Source of the DNA: Micromonospora chersina | Lineage (GTDB): Bacteria; Actinomycetota; Actinomycetes; Mycobacteriales; Micromonosporaceae | Direction of reading: 5' to 3' | Assembly (NCBI RefSeq): GCF_900091475.1 | Contig: NZ_FMIB01000002.1 | Location: 744,001 to 808,000 of the forward strand | Length of the DNA stretch: 64,000 nt | Shown: positions 11,030-19,626 of the stretch, piece after piece | Layout of the letters: each line of letters starts with the position of its first letter | How positions within the stretch are numbered: the stretch's first letter is position 1 | Notes under the pieces: generated by a model | Seen by the model: only the letters and a program-made list of their open reading frames with translations | Told to the model about the DNA's origin: nothing | The model's database searches: none | Translations under genes and position numbers: made by a program

Positions 11030-11818
11030 GTGACCACCGAGTACAGCGGCACCGGGGACCCGGCGCGCAGCCTCGCCCTGCTCTGGCGTACCCGGGAGAA
11101 GGTCAGCCGCAAGGGCGGCGACCTGTCCGTGGAGCGGATCGTGCGGGCGGCCATCGAGGTCGCCGACGCCGAGGGGCTGGGCGCGCTGTCCATGCGCCGG
11201 GTCGCCGAGCGGCTCGGGGTGGGCACCATGACCCTCTACACGCACGTGCCCGGCAAGGGTGAACTGCTCGACGTCATGCTCGACACCGTCTACGGCGAGA
11301 CCGCCCGCCCCGACGAGGTGCCGGGCGGGTGGCGGGGCCGGCTGGCGCAGATCGCCCGGGAGAACTTCGCCCTCTACCTGCGCCACCCGTGGCTGCTGCA
11401 GGTCGCCACCACCCGGCCGCCGCTGGGCCCGAACGTGATCGCCAAGTACGAGTACGAGCTGCGCGCCGTCGACGGGATCGGCCTGACCGACCTGGAGATG
11501 GACGCCGTGGTCACCCTCGTCACCGGGTACGTCCACGGCGCGGCCCGCCCCGCCGTGGAGACGGCCCAGGCCAGCCGGGACACCGGGATGACCGAGCAGC
11601 AGTGGTGGCACGCGCACGCCCCGTACCTGGAGAAGGTCCTCGACCCGGGCCGGTTCCCGCTCGCCGCCCGGGTGGGCACCACCGCCGGCCAGGAGTACCA
11701 GGCCGCCGGGGACCCGGCCCGCGCCTTCGAGTTCGGGCTGGCCCGCCTGCTCGACGGCATCGAGGTCCTGGTCCGGGACCGGGCGGGTGCGCCACCGGCC
11801 GCCGTAACGGGCGGCTAG
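11030..11818 (+). CDS. TetR-family transcriptional regulator with TetR C-terminal-like domain
   Basis: A 262-residue protein. The helix-turn-helix region (~35-75) reads MRRVAERLGVGTMTLYTHV, in the style of TetR proteins sensing drugs. The C-terminal ~180 residues resemble the TetR_C ligand domain. The GTG at 11030 is preferred because TACAGT (11018-11023) ends six bases upstream, giving a leaderless mRNA; an in-frame ATG at 10913 lies inside the opposite gene. Divergence from the DrrAB pair and the palindrome at 10978 make it the likely repressor of that exporter. Confidence 0.88.
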   Translation: MTTEYSGTGDPARSLALLWRTREKVSRKGGDLSVERIVRAAIEVADAEGLGALSMRRVAERLGVGTMTLYTHVPGKGELLDVMLDTVYGETARPDEVPGGWRGRLAQIARENFALYLRHPWLLQVATTRPPLGPNVIAKYEYELRAVDGIGLTDLEMDAVVTLVTGYVHGAARPAVETAQASRDTGMTEQQWWHAHAPYLEKVLDPGRFPLAARVGTTAGQEYQAAGDPARAFEFGLARLLDGIEVLVRDRAGAPPAAVTGG

Positions 11819-11821
11819 CCT
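11816..11821 (+). promoter_or_regulatory. Probable -10 element for leaderless def
   Basis: TAGCCT ends seven bases before the ATG of the deformylase gene and overlaps the TAG stop of the TetR gene. Confidence 0.45.
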
Positions 11822-11828
11822 TCCCGGC

Positions 11829-12338
11829 ATGACTATGCGCCCGATCCGGATCATCGGCGACCCCGTGCTGCGCACCCCGTCCGAGCCGGTGACCAGTTTC
11901 GACGCCGAGCTGCGCGCGCTCGTGCAGGACCTCATGGACACGCTGCTCGGCGCGCCCGGCCGGGCCGGGGTGGCGGCGCCGCAGATCGGGGTGAACGCGC
12001 AGGTGTTCGTCTACGACGCCGACGGGCACCGCGGCCACCTGATCAACCCGACGCTGGAGCTGTCCGAGGAGCGCCAGGACGACGACGAGGGCTGCCTGTC
12101 GATCCCGGGGCTGTACTTCCCGACGCCGCGGGCCATGCACGCCACGGCGCACGGCGTCGACCAGCACGGCCAGCCGCTGACCATCAGCGGCAGCGGGTTC
12201 CTGGCCCGCGCGTTGCAGCACGAGACCGACCACCTGCACGGCCGCCTGTACGTGGACACCCTGCGCGGCGACACCCGCCGCCGGGCGCTGCGGGAGATCC
12301 GCGCCGGCCGGTTCGACTCGCCCAGCCGGGGCCGCTGA
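11829..12338 (+). CDS. def: Peptide deformylase
   Basis: A 169-residue metalloenzyme that removes the formyl group from nascent proteins. The three family motifs are present: GVAAPQIG, EGCLSIPG (metal-ligand Cys) and QHETDHLHG (metal-ligand His pair with catalytic Glu). The gene follows tetR by ten bases and probably has its own leaderless promoter. It is not next to fmt, so it may be a second deformylase copy in the genome, which is common in actinomycetes. Confidence 0.95.
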   Translation: MTMRPIRIIGDPVLRTPSEPVTSFDAELRALVQDLMDTLLGAPGRAGVAAPQIGVNAQVFVYDADGHRGHLINPTLELSEERQDDDEGCLSIPGLYFPTPRAMHATAHGVDQHGQPLTISGSGFLARALQHETDHLHGRLYVDTLRGDTRRRALREIRAGRFDSPSRGR

Positions 12339-12343
12339 CCGCG

Positions 12344-12375
12344 GTGCGGGGGTGGCGCGACGGCCACCCCCGCAC
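12344..12375. terminator. Bidirectional terminator hairpin between def and the VWA gene
   Basis: GTGCGGGGGTGGC (12344-12356) pairs perfectly with GCCACCCCCGCAC (12363-12375) around a six-base loop in the gap between convergent genes. Confidence 0.75.
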
Positions 12376-12391
12376 GGTCGGTCGCGACGGG

Positions 12392-13966
12392 TCACTTCGG
12401 CGGCGGAGCCACCAGGCAGGTCGCGGTGGAGGTGTTACCGGAGTCGTCCACGCCGGTGATGATCGCGTCGCCGCGCAGCGTCACCTTGTAGTCGATGTCG
12501 CCGGTGCCGTCCTTCACCCGGGACTGCGCGCCCGGCGCCTGCACCAGCTTGATCTTCGTGCCGGCCGGGAACGGGCCGAACCGCACCGACGGGTCGGCGG
12601 CGTCGGAGATGTACACCTGGACCGCCGTGTCGACGATGTCGGTGGAGGTCAGCTGGTAGAAGCCGTCCGGGTTGTACGAGCCGGGGGTGTTGTCGCCGCT
12701 CGGGTTGTTGGTCGGCACGCACCGGGTGTCCGGCGCGGTGGTGTCGACCACCCGCATCACCGCGGTGTCGCTGCCGGTGTTGCCGGCGGCGTCGGTGGCG
12801 GTGCAGGTGACCGTGGTGGCCCCCAGCGGGAAGGTGCTGCCGGGCGGCGGCGCGCACGTCGGGGTGAGCGGACCGTCGACGTTGTCGGTGGCGCTCGCCG
12901 GATAGTTGATCACCGCGCCGGCGGGGCTGGTGGCCTCCACGGTCCGGTCGTCCACGACCACCGTCGGCGGGGTCACGTCGTTGACCGTCACCGCGATGTG
13001 CTCGACGAACGCCGGCCCGCCGGAGAGGCCGTTGAGCAGGAAGTCCACCGTGCAGTGCAGGGTGGCGCCCTGCGGGGCGTCGCCGGCGACCGTGATGGTC
13101 TCGGCGAACGGCACGTCGGTGCCGCTCTGCTGGGTCTTCGACGGCGCGTCGAAGCTCACCGACAGGCCCGGGTCGCAGACCACCTGCGGGGTGACGGTCA
13201 CGTCGAGGTCCCGCAGCCCGGACAGGATCGCCGCGGTGACGGTGTCCGGGGCGCTGCCGACCACCTGACCGCCGGTGGCGGCGGCCACGGCGGTGGCCTG
13301 GCCGAGCGCGTCCAGGCCGCCGCCCCCGCCGGTGACGTCGACCGCGAGCACGCGGGCGTCGTCGGCCTGCAGCGCGGCGGTGGCCTGCGCCAGGGTGTGC
13401 CCGGCGCTCGGGTCGTGGCTGGGCGCGTCACCGACCAGCACCACGATCCGGCTGCTGCCCGAGCGGTAGGCGATGCCCCCGTCGGAGACCTGGAACAGCC
13501 CGTTCACCCACGCCTCCGGGACGTCACCGCCGCCCCCGGCGGCCAGCCCGTCGACCGCGGTCTGCAACGCGGTGGCGTCACCGGTCAGGTTCTGCCGGAC
13601 CCGGAACAGCTCCGCGCCGTCACCCTCGTCCCGGTAGGAGGCCACCGCGAACTGTGCGCTGGGCTGCGCCCCGCGCACGTTGGTGATCACCTGCTGCAGG
13701 TTCGTGCGGACGTTGGCGATCGCCGCGCCCATGCTGCCGGTCGTGTCGACCAGCAGCACCACGTCCGGGTTCGGCGGGATCGGCGGCGTCGAGACCACCT
13801 TGCTGATCGGAATGGTGGCGCCGGGGTCCGCGGACCGGTCCACGGTGGCCGGGTCGACCCCGGGCGCCGCCCAGGCGGGCGTGGCCACCGCGGTCAGCAC
13901 CGCGGTCACGGCGGCGGCCACGGTCACCGCCGTTCTTCGCCCGGGGGGCACTGCTGTGAAACCCAT
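12392..13966 (-). CDS. Secreted VWA- and HYR-domain protein
   Basis: A 524-residue exported protein. A signal peptide (1-33) ends ATPAWA-APG. The VWA domain (~65-245) contains the metal-site motif DTTGSMG (here DxTxS) and VVLVGDAPSHDP. A HYR-type beta domain (~335-430) begins DVTPPTVVVDDRTVEA and contains the TVTCTATDAAGNTGSDT repeat typical of that fold. The last ~90 residues form another beta-rich region with Cys residues. Such proteins usually mediate adhesion or bind extracellular partners. AAGGAG precedes the ATG. The target is unknown. Confidence 0.88.
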   Translation of the reverse strand: MGFTAVPPGRRTAVTVAAAVTAVLTAVATPAWAAPGVDPATVDRSADPGATIPISKVVSTPPIPPNPDVVLLVDTTGSMGAAIANVRTNLQQVITNVRGAQPSAQFAVASYRDEGDGAELFRVRQNLTGDATALQTAVDGLAAGGGGDVPEAWVNGLFQVSDGGIAYRSGSSRIVVLVGDAPSHDPSAGHTLAQATAALQADDARVLAVDVTGGGGGLDALGQATAVAAATGGQVVGSAPDTVTAAILSGLRDLDVTVTPQVVCDPGLSVSFDAPSKTQQSGTDVPFAETITVAGDAPQGATLHCTVDFLLNGLSGGPAFVEHIAVTVNDVTPPTVVVDDRTVEATSPAGAVINYPASATDNVDGPLTPTCAPPPGSTFPLGATTVTCTATDAAGNTGSDTAVMRVVDTTAPDTRCVPTNNPSGDNTPGSYNPDGFYQLTSTDIVDTAVQVYISDAADPSVRFGPFPAGTKIKLVQAPGAQSRVKDGTGDIDYKVTLRGDAIITGVDDSGNTSTATCLVAPPPK

Positions 13967-14125
13967 CGTGTCTCCTTCAGCTCCGCCGCGCCCGCCCCGG
14001 GCGCGGCCTCGACAGCAGACGCTAGGGGCTGGGCCGCGCCGCGCCGGTCAGACACAAGCCCAGGTCAGGGTCGGGTTGTTGACCCGGCGTGGCGGCTGGA
14101 CACGACAGACTGACCGGTCAGGCGG

Positions 14126-14899
14126 TCACGGAAGGCGATGCAACGCGCACTCGGTGAAGTCGGCCACCCGGGTGAATCCGAGCCGCTCGTAGAGGCGTAC
14201 CGCGGGGAGGTTGTCGGCCTTCACGTTGAGCGTCACGTGATCGACGACGCCCCGCATCCCCGCGCACAACGCTGCCACGGCCGCCCCGGCCAGACCCCGG
14301 CCCCGCACGTCCGGGTGGGTGGTCACGTTGCCCAGGGCGGCCACCCGCCACGTCGGCGACCACACGTGCACCCCGGCCACCGCGACCAGCCGGCCGGCCT
14401 CCCGCACCCCCACGTACCGGCCGGTGTCCAGCATCCGCGGGTCGAACCAGTTCCCCGGGTACGCGGCCGCGTACAACTCCCGCAGCTCCGGCAGGTCGGC
14501 GCGGCCCAGCGGCACCCCGGCCCGGGGCACCGCCGCCAGCCGCGCCGGATCGGTCAACGCCATCCGGTGATGCACCGCCGCGTCGGACACGGCGTACCAG
14601 CGGGCCACCGTCGCCTCCAGGCCGGGGGAGAGGTGCGCCCACAGCCGGGCCGGCAACACCGGCGCCGCCTCGGTCAGCAGCGCCGCCAGGTCCCCGGCGC
14701 GCTCCGGCGGCGCGAACGCCAGCAGCGTGGGCAGCTCGACCCCGTGGTAGAGCAGCACCACCTCGTCGCCGCGGCGGAACCACGAGGTGTACGGCCAGAA
14801 GAAGTCGTCCAGGTCACCCAGCTGGTACGCGTGCAGCACCGGGTCCCGGCCCAGCAGCTCGGCGAGGACGGCGCGGTCGTGTTCGGCGCGGACAGCCAC
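14126..14899 (-). CDS. GNAT-family N-acetyltransferase (two-domain)
   Basis: A 257-residue protein. The N-terminal half begins LAELLGRDPVLHAYQLGDLD, an extension common in a group of actinobacterial acetyltransferases. The C-terminal half (~135-255) is a GNAT fold with the acetyl-CoA loop HPDVRGRGLAGAAVAAL and the terminal NLPAVRLYERLGF. The start is GTG, preceded by GATCAT six bases upstream, which may be a leaderless promoter. The substrate is unknown. Confidence 0.85.
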   Translation of the reverse strand: MAVRAEHDRAVLAELLGRDPVLHAYQLGDLDDFFWPYTSWFRRGDEVVLLYHGVELPTLLAFAPPERAGDLAALLTEAAPVLPARLWAHLSPGLEATVARWYAVSDAAVHHRMALTDPARLAAVPRAGVPLGRADLPELRELYAAAYPGNWFDPRMLDTGRYVGVREAGRLVAVAGVHVWSPTWRVAALGNVTTHPDVRGRGLAGAAVAALCAGMRGVVDHVTLNVKADNLPAVRLYERLGFTRVADFTECALHRLP

Positions 14900-14931
14900 C
14901 CGCCGATGATCACACGGTGGCGCTCAGCGCC

Positions 14932-15714
14932 TCACGCCGCCATCCACTGGTCGTAACCCAGCTTGCCCACCAGCGCCAGCACCACGACCAGCAGCACCAC
15001 CCGCACGAAACCCGCACCGCGGCGCAACGCCATCCGCGCGCCCACCGCCGCCCCGGCGATGTTGCACACCGCCATGGCCGCGCCCAGCAGCCACCACACG
15101 TGCCCGGTCGCCGCGAACACCACCAGCGCCCCCAGGTTCGTGCCCGCGTTGACCACCTTCGCCATCGCCGAGGCGTGCACGAAATCCGACCCCAGCAGCG
15201 CGGTGAACGCCAACACCAGGAACGTGCCGGTGCCCGGACCGATCAACCCGTCGTACAGGGCGATGCCCAACCCGGCCACCGCCACGGCCACCACCACCCG
15301 CGTCGGCGTCCGCCGCTCCGGACGCGACACCACACCCAACCGCGGCCGGGTCAGCACGAACACCGCCACCGACACCAGCACCACCAGCACCACCGGCCGG
15401 TACGCGCCCGCCGGCACCGCCCCCGCCAGGGCCGCGCCCAACCCGGCCGTCAGCACCGCCAACCCCGCCGCTGGACCCGCCACCGCCCAGTCCAACTTCG
15501 TGCGCCGCGCGTACGTCACCGCCGCCGTCGACGTACCGAAGATCGCCGCCAGCTTGTTCGTGCCCAACGCCGTCGCCACCGGCACCCCCGGCGCGCCCAG
15601 CAGCAACGCCGGCAACAGCAACAGGCCACCGCCGCCCACCACGGCGTCCACCCAGCCCGCCAGGGCGGCCGCGCTCAACAGGGTCGTCAGCGACAGAGGA
15701 TCCACGGGCCGCAT
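14932..15714 (-). CDS. TSUP family membrane permease (TauE/SafE-like)
   Basis: A 260-residue protein with about eight hydrophobic segments. The N-terminal motif AGWVDAVVGGGGLLLLPALL and the mid-protein YDGLIGPGTGTFLVLAF are the paired repeats of the sulfite-exporter/TSUP family. Likely substrates are sulfite, sulfonates or related anions; none can be assigned from the sequence. The ATG at 15714 is preferred over the start at 15762, because the extra residues are not hydrophobic. Unusually for its surroundings, its coding strand is G-rich at third positions. Confidence 0.87.
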   Translation of the reverse strand: MRPVDPLSLTTLLSAAALAGWVDAVVGGGGLLLLPALLLGAPGVPVATALGTNKLAAIFGTSTAAVTYARRTKLDWAVAGPAAGLAVLTAGLGAALAGAVPAGAYRPVVLVVLVSVAVFVLTRPRLGVVSRPERRTPTRVVVAVAVAGLGIALYDGLIGPGTGTFLVLAFTALLGSDFVHASAMAKVVNAGTNLGALVVFAATGHVWWLLGAAMAVCNIAGAAVGARMALRRGAGFVRVVLLVVVLALVGKLGYDQWMAA

Positions 15715-15768
15715 TCTGCCCAGCCCCACCGCCCCGACGAGACCGGCTGTGGCCAGCCTCACCGCAGC

Positions 15769-15855
15769 TCAGCGCCCCCGACGCCGCCGCAACCACAACC
15801 CCACCGACGCCACCGCCACGAACACCAGCATCGAACACAGCAACGCCCTCAGCAC
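15769..15855 (-). CDS. Possible 28-residue single-span membrane peptide
   Basis: A GTG-initiated frame encodes a short leader, one hydrophobic span (SMLVFVAVASVGLWL) and a basic tail RRRRGR. The hydrophobic-then-basic layout is that of small membrane proteins and it fills the gap between two divergent genes. No good ribosome-binding site is seen, and nothing further supports it. Confidence 0.3.
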   Translation of the reverse strand: MLRALLCSMLVFVAVASVGLWLRRRRGR

Positions 15856-15878
15856 CCGGCAAGCCTGCCACGCGGACG

Positions 15879-15884
15879 TAGGGT
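15879..15884 (+). promoter_or_regulatory. Probable -10 element for a leaderless EEP-family gene
   Basis: TAGGGT lies six bases before the GTG at 15891, the spacing expected when transcription starts at the start codon. Confidence 0.5.
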
Positions 15885-15890
15885 GTGCTG

Positions 15891-16670
15891 GTGCGCCTGG
15901 CCACCTTCAACCTGCTGCACGGGCGGTCCCTCACCGACGGTCTCGTCGACCCCGACCGGCTCGCCGCCGCCGTCACCGCCCTCGACGCCGACGTCCTCGC
16001 CCTGCAGGAGGTCGACCGCGACCAGTCCCGCAGCGGCAACCTCGACCTCACCGCCATCGCCGCCCGCGCCCTCGACGCCCCCGAACACCGCTTCGCCGCC
16101 GCCGTCGTGGGCACCCCCGGGGAACAGTTCCGCCCCCTCACCCACGACGACGACGGCCACGGCGAACCCCTCTACGGCATCGGCCTGGTCAGCCGCCACC
16201 CCGTCCGCTCCTGGCAGGTCACCCGGCTGCGGCCCGCCCCCGTCCGGTCACCCATCTACGTGCCCGGCCCCGGCGGCGGGCTCGTCCTGCTCCGCGACGA
16301 ACCCCGCGTCGTCCTCGCCGCCGTCCTCGACACCCCGCACGGGCCGCTCACCGTCGCCGCCACCCACCTGTCCTTCGTGCCCGGCTGGAACATCCTGCAA
16401 CTGCGCCGCGTCGTCCGCGCCCTGCGCACCCTGCCCGCACCCCGGATCCTCCTCGGCGACCTCAACCTGCCCGCCGGACCCGCCGCCCTGCTGTCCCGCT
16501 GGCGACCGCTGGGCCGCCGCCCCACCTACCCGGCCGGGCAACCCCGGGTGCAGCTCGACCACATCCTCGCCGACCGGCGCGGCCTGGACCGGCTACCGCC
16601 GGTCACCGCCGTCGACACCCCGCTGTCCACCATCTCCGACCACCGGCCGCTCCTGGTCGACCTCGGCTGA
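15891..16670 (+). CDS. Endonuclease/exonuclease/phosphatase-family hydrolase
   Basis: A 259-residue metal-dependent phosphodiesterase-like protein. Family motifs occur in order: ATFNLLHG, the metal-ligand Glu in LALQEVDRDQSRSG, ATHLSF, GDLNLP and the terminal SDHRPLLVDL. Activity could be on nucleic acid, phospholipid or a small phosphate ester. The GTG at 15891 is chosen over that at 15885 because TAGGGT places the transcript start there. There is no signal peptide, so it is probably cytoplasmic. Confidence 0.87.
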   Translation: MRLATFNLLHGRSLTDGLVDPDRLAAAVTALDADVLALQEVDRDQSRSGNLDLTAIAARALDAPEHRFAAAVVGTPGEQFRPLTHDDDGHGEPLYGIGLVSRHPVRSWQVTRLRPAPVRSPIYVPGPGGGLVLLRDEPRVVLAAVLDTPHGPLTVAATHLSFVPGWNILQLRRVVRALRTLPAPRILLGDLNLPAGPAALLSRWRPLGRRPTYPAGQPRVQLDHILADRRGLDRLPPVTAVDTPLSTISDHRPLLVDLG

Positions 16671-16675
16671 CCGCC

Positions 16676-17557
16676 TCAGCCCAGCCCGGACGCCCGCTGC
16701 GCCGCCCGCACCGCGTTGCGGAACAACATCGCCACCGTCGTCGGACCCACCCCACCGACCCGCGGCGTGATCGCCCCCGCCACCTCGGCACACGACTCGT
16801 CCACGTCCGGCAGCAGCCGCCGCCCCTCGTACCGCACCCCGCCGCCGATCACCACACCACCCGGACGCACATGCTCCGGCTGGATGATCCCCGGCACCCC
16901 GGCCGCCGCCACCAGGATCTCCGCCCGCCGCGTGTACCGCGCCCAGTCCGGCACCCCCGTGTGCACCACCGTCACCGCCGCGTTCGCCGTCGGCCGCTTC
17001 TGCGCCAGCAGCATCGCCAACGGACGGCCCAACGTGGCGCCCCGACCGAGGATCACCACCTCCCGGCCCGCCACCGGCACCCCGTGGAACGCCAGCAACG
17101 CCTCGATCCCCGCCGGCGTACACGGCAACGGACCCGGCAACCCCAACGCCAACCGGCCCATGTTCACCGGATGCATCCCGTCCACGTCCTTGTCCGGGTC
17201 CAACTCCGCCAGGGCCCGGTCGTAGTCCAGGTGCCCCGGGATCGGATACTGCACCAGCACCCCGTGCACGGCCTTGTCCGCGTTGAAATCCGCCAGCACC
17301 GCGTGCAGATCCGCCTGCGACGCCGACGCCGCCAGATGCACGTGCGGCGACACGAAACCCAACTCCGCCGCCTGCCGCTGCTTGATCCGGATGTAACCCG
17401 CGCTCGCGTCGTCGTCGCCCACCAGCACCGTGGCCAACGCCGGCGTGACCCCTGCCGCCCGCAACGCCACCACCGACTCGGCGACCTCCGCCAACACCTG
17501 CTCCGCCACCGGCGCACCCGGCAGCAGCCGCGCCGTCGTCGTACCCGAAGAAGACAT
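16676..17557 (-). CDS. folD: Bifunctional methylenetetrahydrofolate dehydrogenase / methenyltetrahydrofolate cyclohydrolase
   Basis: A 293-residue enzyme interconverting one-carbon folates. Motifs are SAGYIRIKQRQA (catalytic Lys), QYPIPGHLD, PDKDVDGMHPVNMG, PCTPAG and the NADP-binding GRGATLGRPLA. The ATG at 17557 gives a normal-length FolD; a longer frame to 17650 would run through the riboswitch. The ZTP riboswitch directly upstream links expression to folate shortage, sensed through ZMP/ZTP. It is functionally linked to gcvP, which makes methylene-tetrahydrofolate, and pabB. Confidence 0.96.
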   Translation of the reverse strand: MSSSGTTTARLLPGAPVAEQVLAEVAESVVALRAAGVTPALATVLVGDDDASAGYIRIKQRQAAELGFVSPHVHLAASASQADLHAVLADFNADKAVHGVLVQYPIPGHLDYDRALAELDPDKDVDGMHPVNMGRLALGLPGPLPCTPAGIEALLAFHGVPVAGREVVILGRGATLGRPLAMLLAQKRPTANAAVTVVHTGVPDWARYTRRAEILVAAAGVPGIIQPEHVRPGGVVIGGGVRYEGRRLLPDVDESCAEVAGAITPRVGGVGPTTVAMLFRNAVRAAQRASGLG

Positions 17558-17576
17558 GCCGCACCCCGCCCGCGGA

Positions 17577-17653
17577 GGCCCAGGCGGTCGACCCCCGCGA
17601 CGAGAGCTCCCCGATGGTTGCCCATCCTCGGTGCCGCCAGTCGCGTTCACCCC
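17577..17653 (-). ncRNA. ZTP (pfl) riboswitch upstream of folD
   Basis: On the minus strand the segments appear in canonical order. GCGACTGGCGG begins the aptamer, followed by GATGGGCAACCATCGGGGAGC, and then the distal CCGCCTGGGC (17578-17587), which can form the pseudoknot with GGCGG. The closing helix GCGAC/GTCGC also forms. These are the conserved elements of the pfl/ZTP class as I remember them. It starts right after the stop of the upstream nucleotidyltransferase-like gene and ends about 20 bases before the folD start. Confidence 0.9.
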
Positions 17654-18679
17654 TCAGCCTGCCACAGCGCGCTCCGCGACCGCACCCGCCACCGCCTGCC
17701 ACCGCGGCAACGACCCCAGCAGCTCCGCGGCCCGCCGCCGCCGGTCCGCCGCCGACGCCGCCCGAAGATCCGCCACCGCCGCCTCGAAGGCCGGCCGCAA
17801 CACCCGCTCCCGCCCCGGCGCGTCGGCCGCCAGCACCGCGTGACAGCGCGCGTACGTCACCACCACCCAGAACATCGCCTCCCGGTGGGCGCCCGCCGCC
17901 ACCAGCTCCGCGCTCCCGTCCAGCACCACCGGCCGCCCCGCCGCCGACAGGTCCGCCACGAACGGAAACGGGGTACGCGCCACCCGTGCCGCCTCGTCGA
18001 ACGTCACCGCCAACCCCGCCAGGTGCTCCCGCACCCGATCCGGCCCCACCCCGCCACCGTCCAGCGACGCCAGCAACTCCTCGTACCGGTCACCGAACCC
18101 GTAGGCGGTCAGCACCTCCCGCGCCCGCACGTACCGCCGCCGCACCGTCGGATCCCGCAACCCCGCCACCGCCGGCCACACCGCCAGCAGCGACGTCGGG
18201 AACACCCACCCCAGCACCTGCTCCGCCAGCGACGCCCGCTCATCCAGGCGCGCCAACCCGTCCTCGATACGCCGCCGCACCCCGGCACACCGCCGCCGCA
18301 CCCACACCGGATCCGCGAACCCCGCCGCCACCCGGTCCCGGATCGCCGCCAGCCGACCCGACGGATCCGCGATCACCGCGCCCGCCCGGAACATCGGCGC
18401 GAACACCCACGACCCCAGCACGTCCTCCGGCGACCCCAGCTCCGCCCAGGTCAGCGCCGAGACCTCCAACAGCACCCCACGGTGAACGAACTTGCCCACC
18501 TTCGCCGCCGGCGCGTCCCGCACCAGCAGCACGTCCACGTCCGAGGAAGCCGGCAGCACCGCGTCGTCCGGCAGACCCACCGTCGACCCGCTGAAGAACG
18601 CGCCCCCGACCGACGGGTCCCGGCGCATCTCCTCGCGCACCCACCCGACCGCCACCGCCCGCGCGTGACCGACCCGCAC
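17654..18679 (-). CDS. Nucleotidyltransferase-fold protein
   Basis: A 341-residue cytosolic protein. The N-terminal segment FFSGSTVGLPDDAV followed by SSDVDVLLVRD gives the GS...DxD signature of the polymerase-beta-like nucleotidyltransferase fold. The remainder is helical and resembles the helical partner domain of such enzymes, without a recognised name. CAGGAT on the minus strand ends seven bases before the GTG, suggesting a leaderless mRNA. It lies upstream of the ZTP riboswitch and folD, so read-through is possible. It may modify a small molecule or be the toxin-like member of a lost pair. Confidence 0.65.
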   Translation of the reverse strand: MRVGHARAVAVGWVREEMRRDPSVGGAFFSGSTVGLPDDAVLPASSDVDVLLVRDAPAAKVGKFVHRGVLLEVSALTWAELGSPEDVLGSWVFAPMFRAGAVIADPSGRLAAIRDRVAAGFADPVWVRRRCAGVRRRIEDGLARLDERASLAEQVLGWVFPTSLLAVWPAVAGLRDPTVRRRYVRAREVLTAYGFGDRYEELLASLDGGGVGPDRVREHLAGLAVTFDEAARVARTPFPFVADLSAAGRPVVLDGSAELVAAGAHREAMFWVVVTYARCHAVLAADAPGRERVLRPAFEAAVADLRAASAADRRRRAAELLGSLPRWQAVAGAVAERAVAG

Positions 18680-18718
18680 CGCCCGGATCCTGCCACCACC
18701 GCCCGCGCCCGGCGACCC

Positions 18719-19552
18719 TCACACCCCGACGGCCAGCCGACTCAACCGGCCCGGATCCGCCACCACGTCGACCGCCACGATCGCACCACCGGCCACCTGG
18801 AACGTCAGGACCGTCACCAGCCGCCCCCGCGGCGCCACGAGAATCGCCGCCGCCCCGTCGACCAGCCCCACCCGGCCATACGGCGCCCGCTGCGAGAACA
18901 GCAGCGCCTGCCGGGCGACGACATCGGCGCCACGCAGCCGCACCGGCCCGGGGGAGCCGGCCGCGACGGCGTCCGCGCTCACCGTCACCTCCGGATGCAG
19001 CACCGCGAGCAGCGCTGCGAAATCACCGGCACGCGCGGCCCTGAGGAACGCCTCGACCAGCTCACGCTGCCGAACCGGATCCCCGTCGGGAAGATCCGCC
19101 GCACGAACCCGGCGGCGCCCACGACTGGCCAGCATCTTCGTCGCATCGCTCGACCGGCCGAGGATCGACGCGATCTCCGGGTACGACACGCCGAACAGGT
19201 CGTGCAGCACGAACGCCAGCCGCTCGGCCGGCGTCAACGTGTCCAGAACCACCAGCAGCGCCAGACCCACCGACTCGGCCAGCACCGTCTCCTGCTCCGG
19301 ATCCGGGCCGGCCAACGGCGGCGCCACGGTGAGCGGAACCTCCCGACGCGCCCTCCGCGACCGCAGCATGTCCAGACAGACCCGCGCCACCACCGTGGTC
19401 AGCCAACCACGCGGATTCGTCAACGCACCCAGGTCCGCCCGCGCCGCCCGCAGCCACGCCTCCTGGACGGCGTCGTCGGCCTCACCACCGGAACCCAGCA
19501 TCCGGTAGGCCACCGCGTACAGATGACCGCGATGCGCCTCGAAGTCCTCCAC
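18719..19552 (-). CDS. ECF-family RNA polymerase sigma factor, SigJ/ECF41-like, with SnoaL-type C-terminus
   Basis: A 277-residue protein. Sigma region 2 (~10-75) contains YRMLGSGGEADDAVQEAWLR and region 4 (~115-165) contains TPAERLAFVLHDLFGVSY. About 110 C-terminal residues resemble the SnoaL-like domain that replaces an anti-sigma factor in this class. The GTG at 19552 is preceded by GGGAGG. It is divergent from an SRPBCC gene, which is the best candidate target. It lacks the clear DGGG motif seen in the ECF41 protein at 22597. Confidence 0.88.
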   Translation of the reverse strand: MEDFEAHRGHLYAVAYRMLGSGGEADDAVQEAWLRAARADLGALTNPRGWLTTVVARVCLDMLRSRRARREVPLTVAPPLAGPDPEQETVLAESVGLALLVVLDTLTPAERLAFVLHDLFGVSYPEIASILGRSSDATKMLASRGRRRVRAADLPDGDPVRQRELVEAFLRAARAGDFAALLAVLHPEVTVSADAVAAGSPGPVRLRGADVVARQALLFSQRAPYGRVGLVDGAAAILVAPRGRLVTVLTFQVAGGAIVAVDVVADPGRLSRLAVGV

Positions 19553-19626
19553 CGTTACCCTCCCGCCGCGCCGACCGTCATAACCCTGACGGAACAGACC
19601 CGCCGCCCGTAACGAAAGGAGCAACC

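Noticed and set aside
9194..11941. A single 915-codon permease reading across the ATPase and TetR genes
   Set aside because: Only the part from the GTG at 10000 resembles an ABC-2 permease; the rest overlaps, in the wrong frame, genes with intact motifs.
14963..19612. A 4.6-kb open frame on the + strand (over 1,500 codons)
   Set aside because: It is antisense to, or out of frame with, five well-supported genes (TSUP, EEP, folD, nucleotidyltransferase, SigJ-like). Its product is an Arg/Pro/His-rich sequence expected from high-GC shadow frames.
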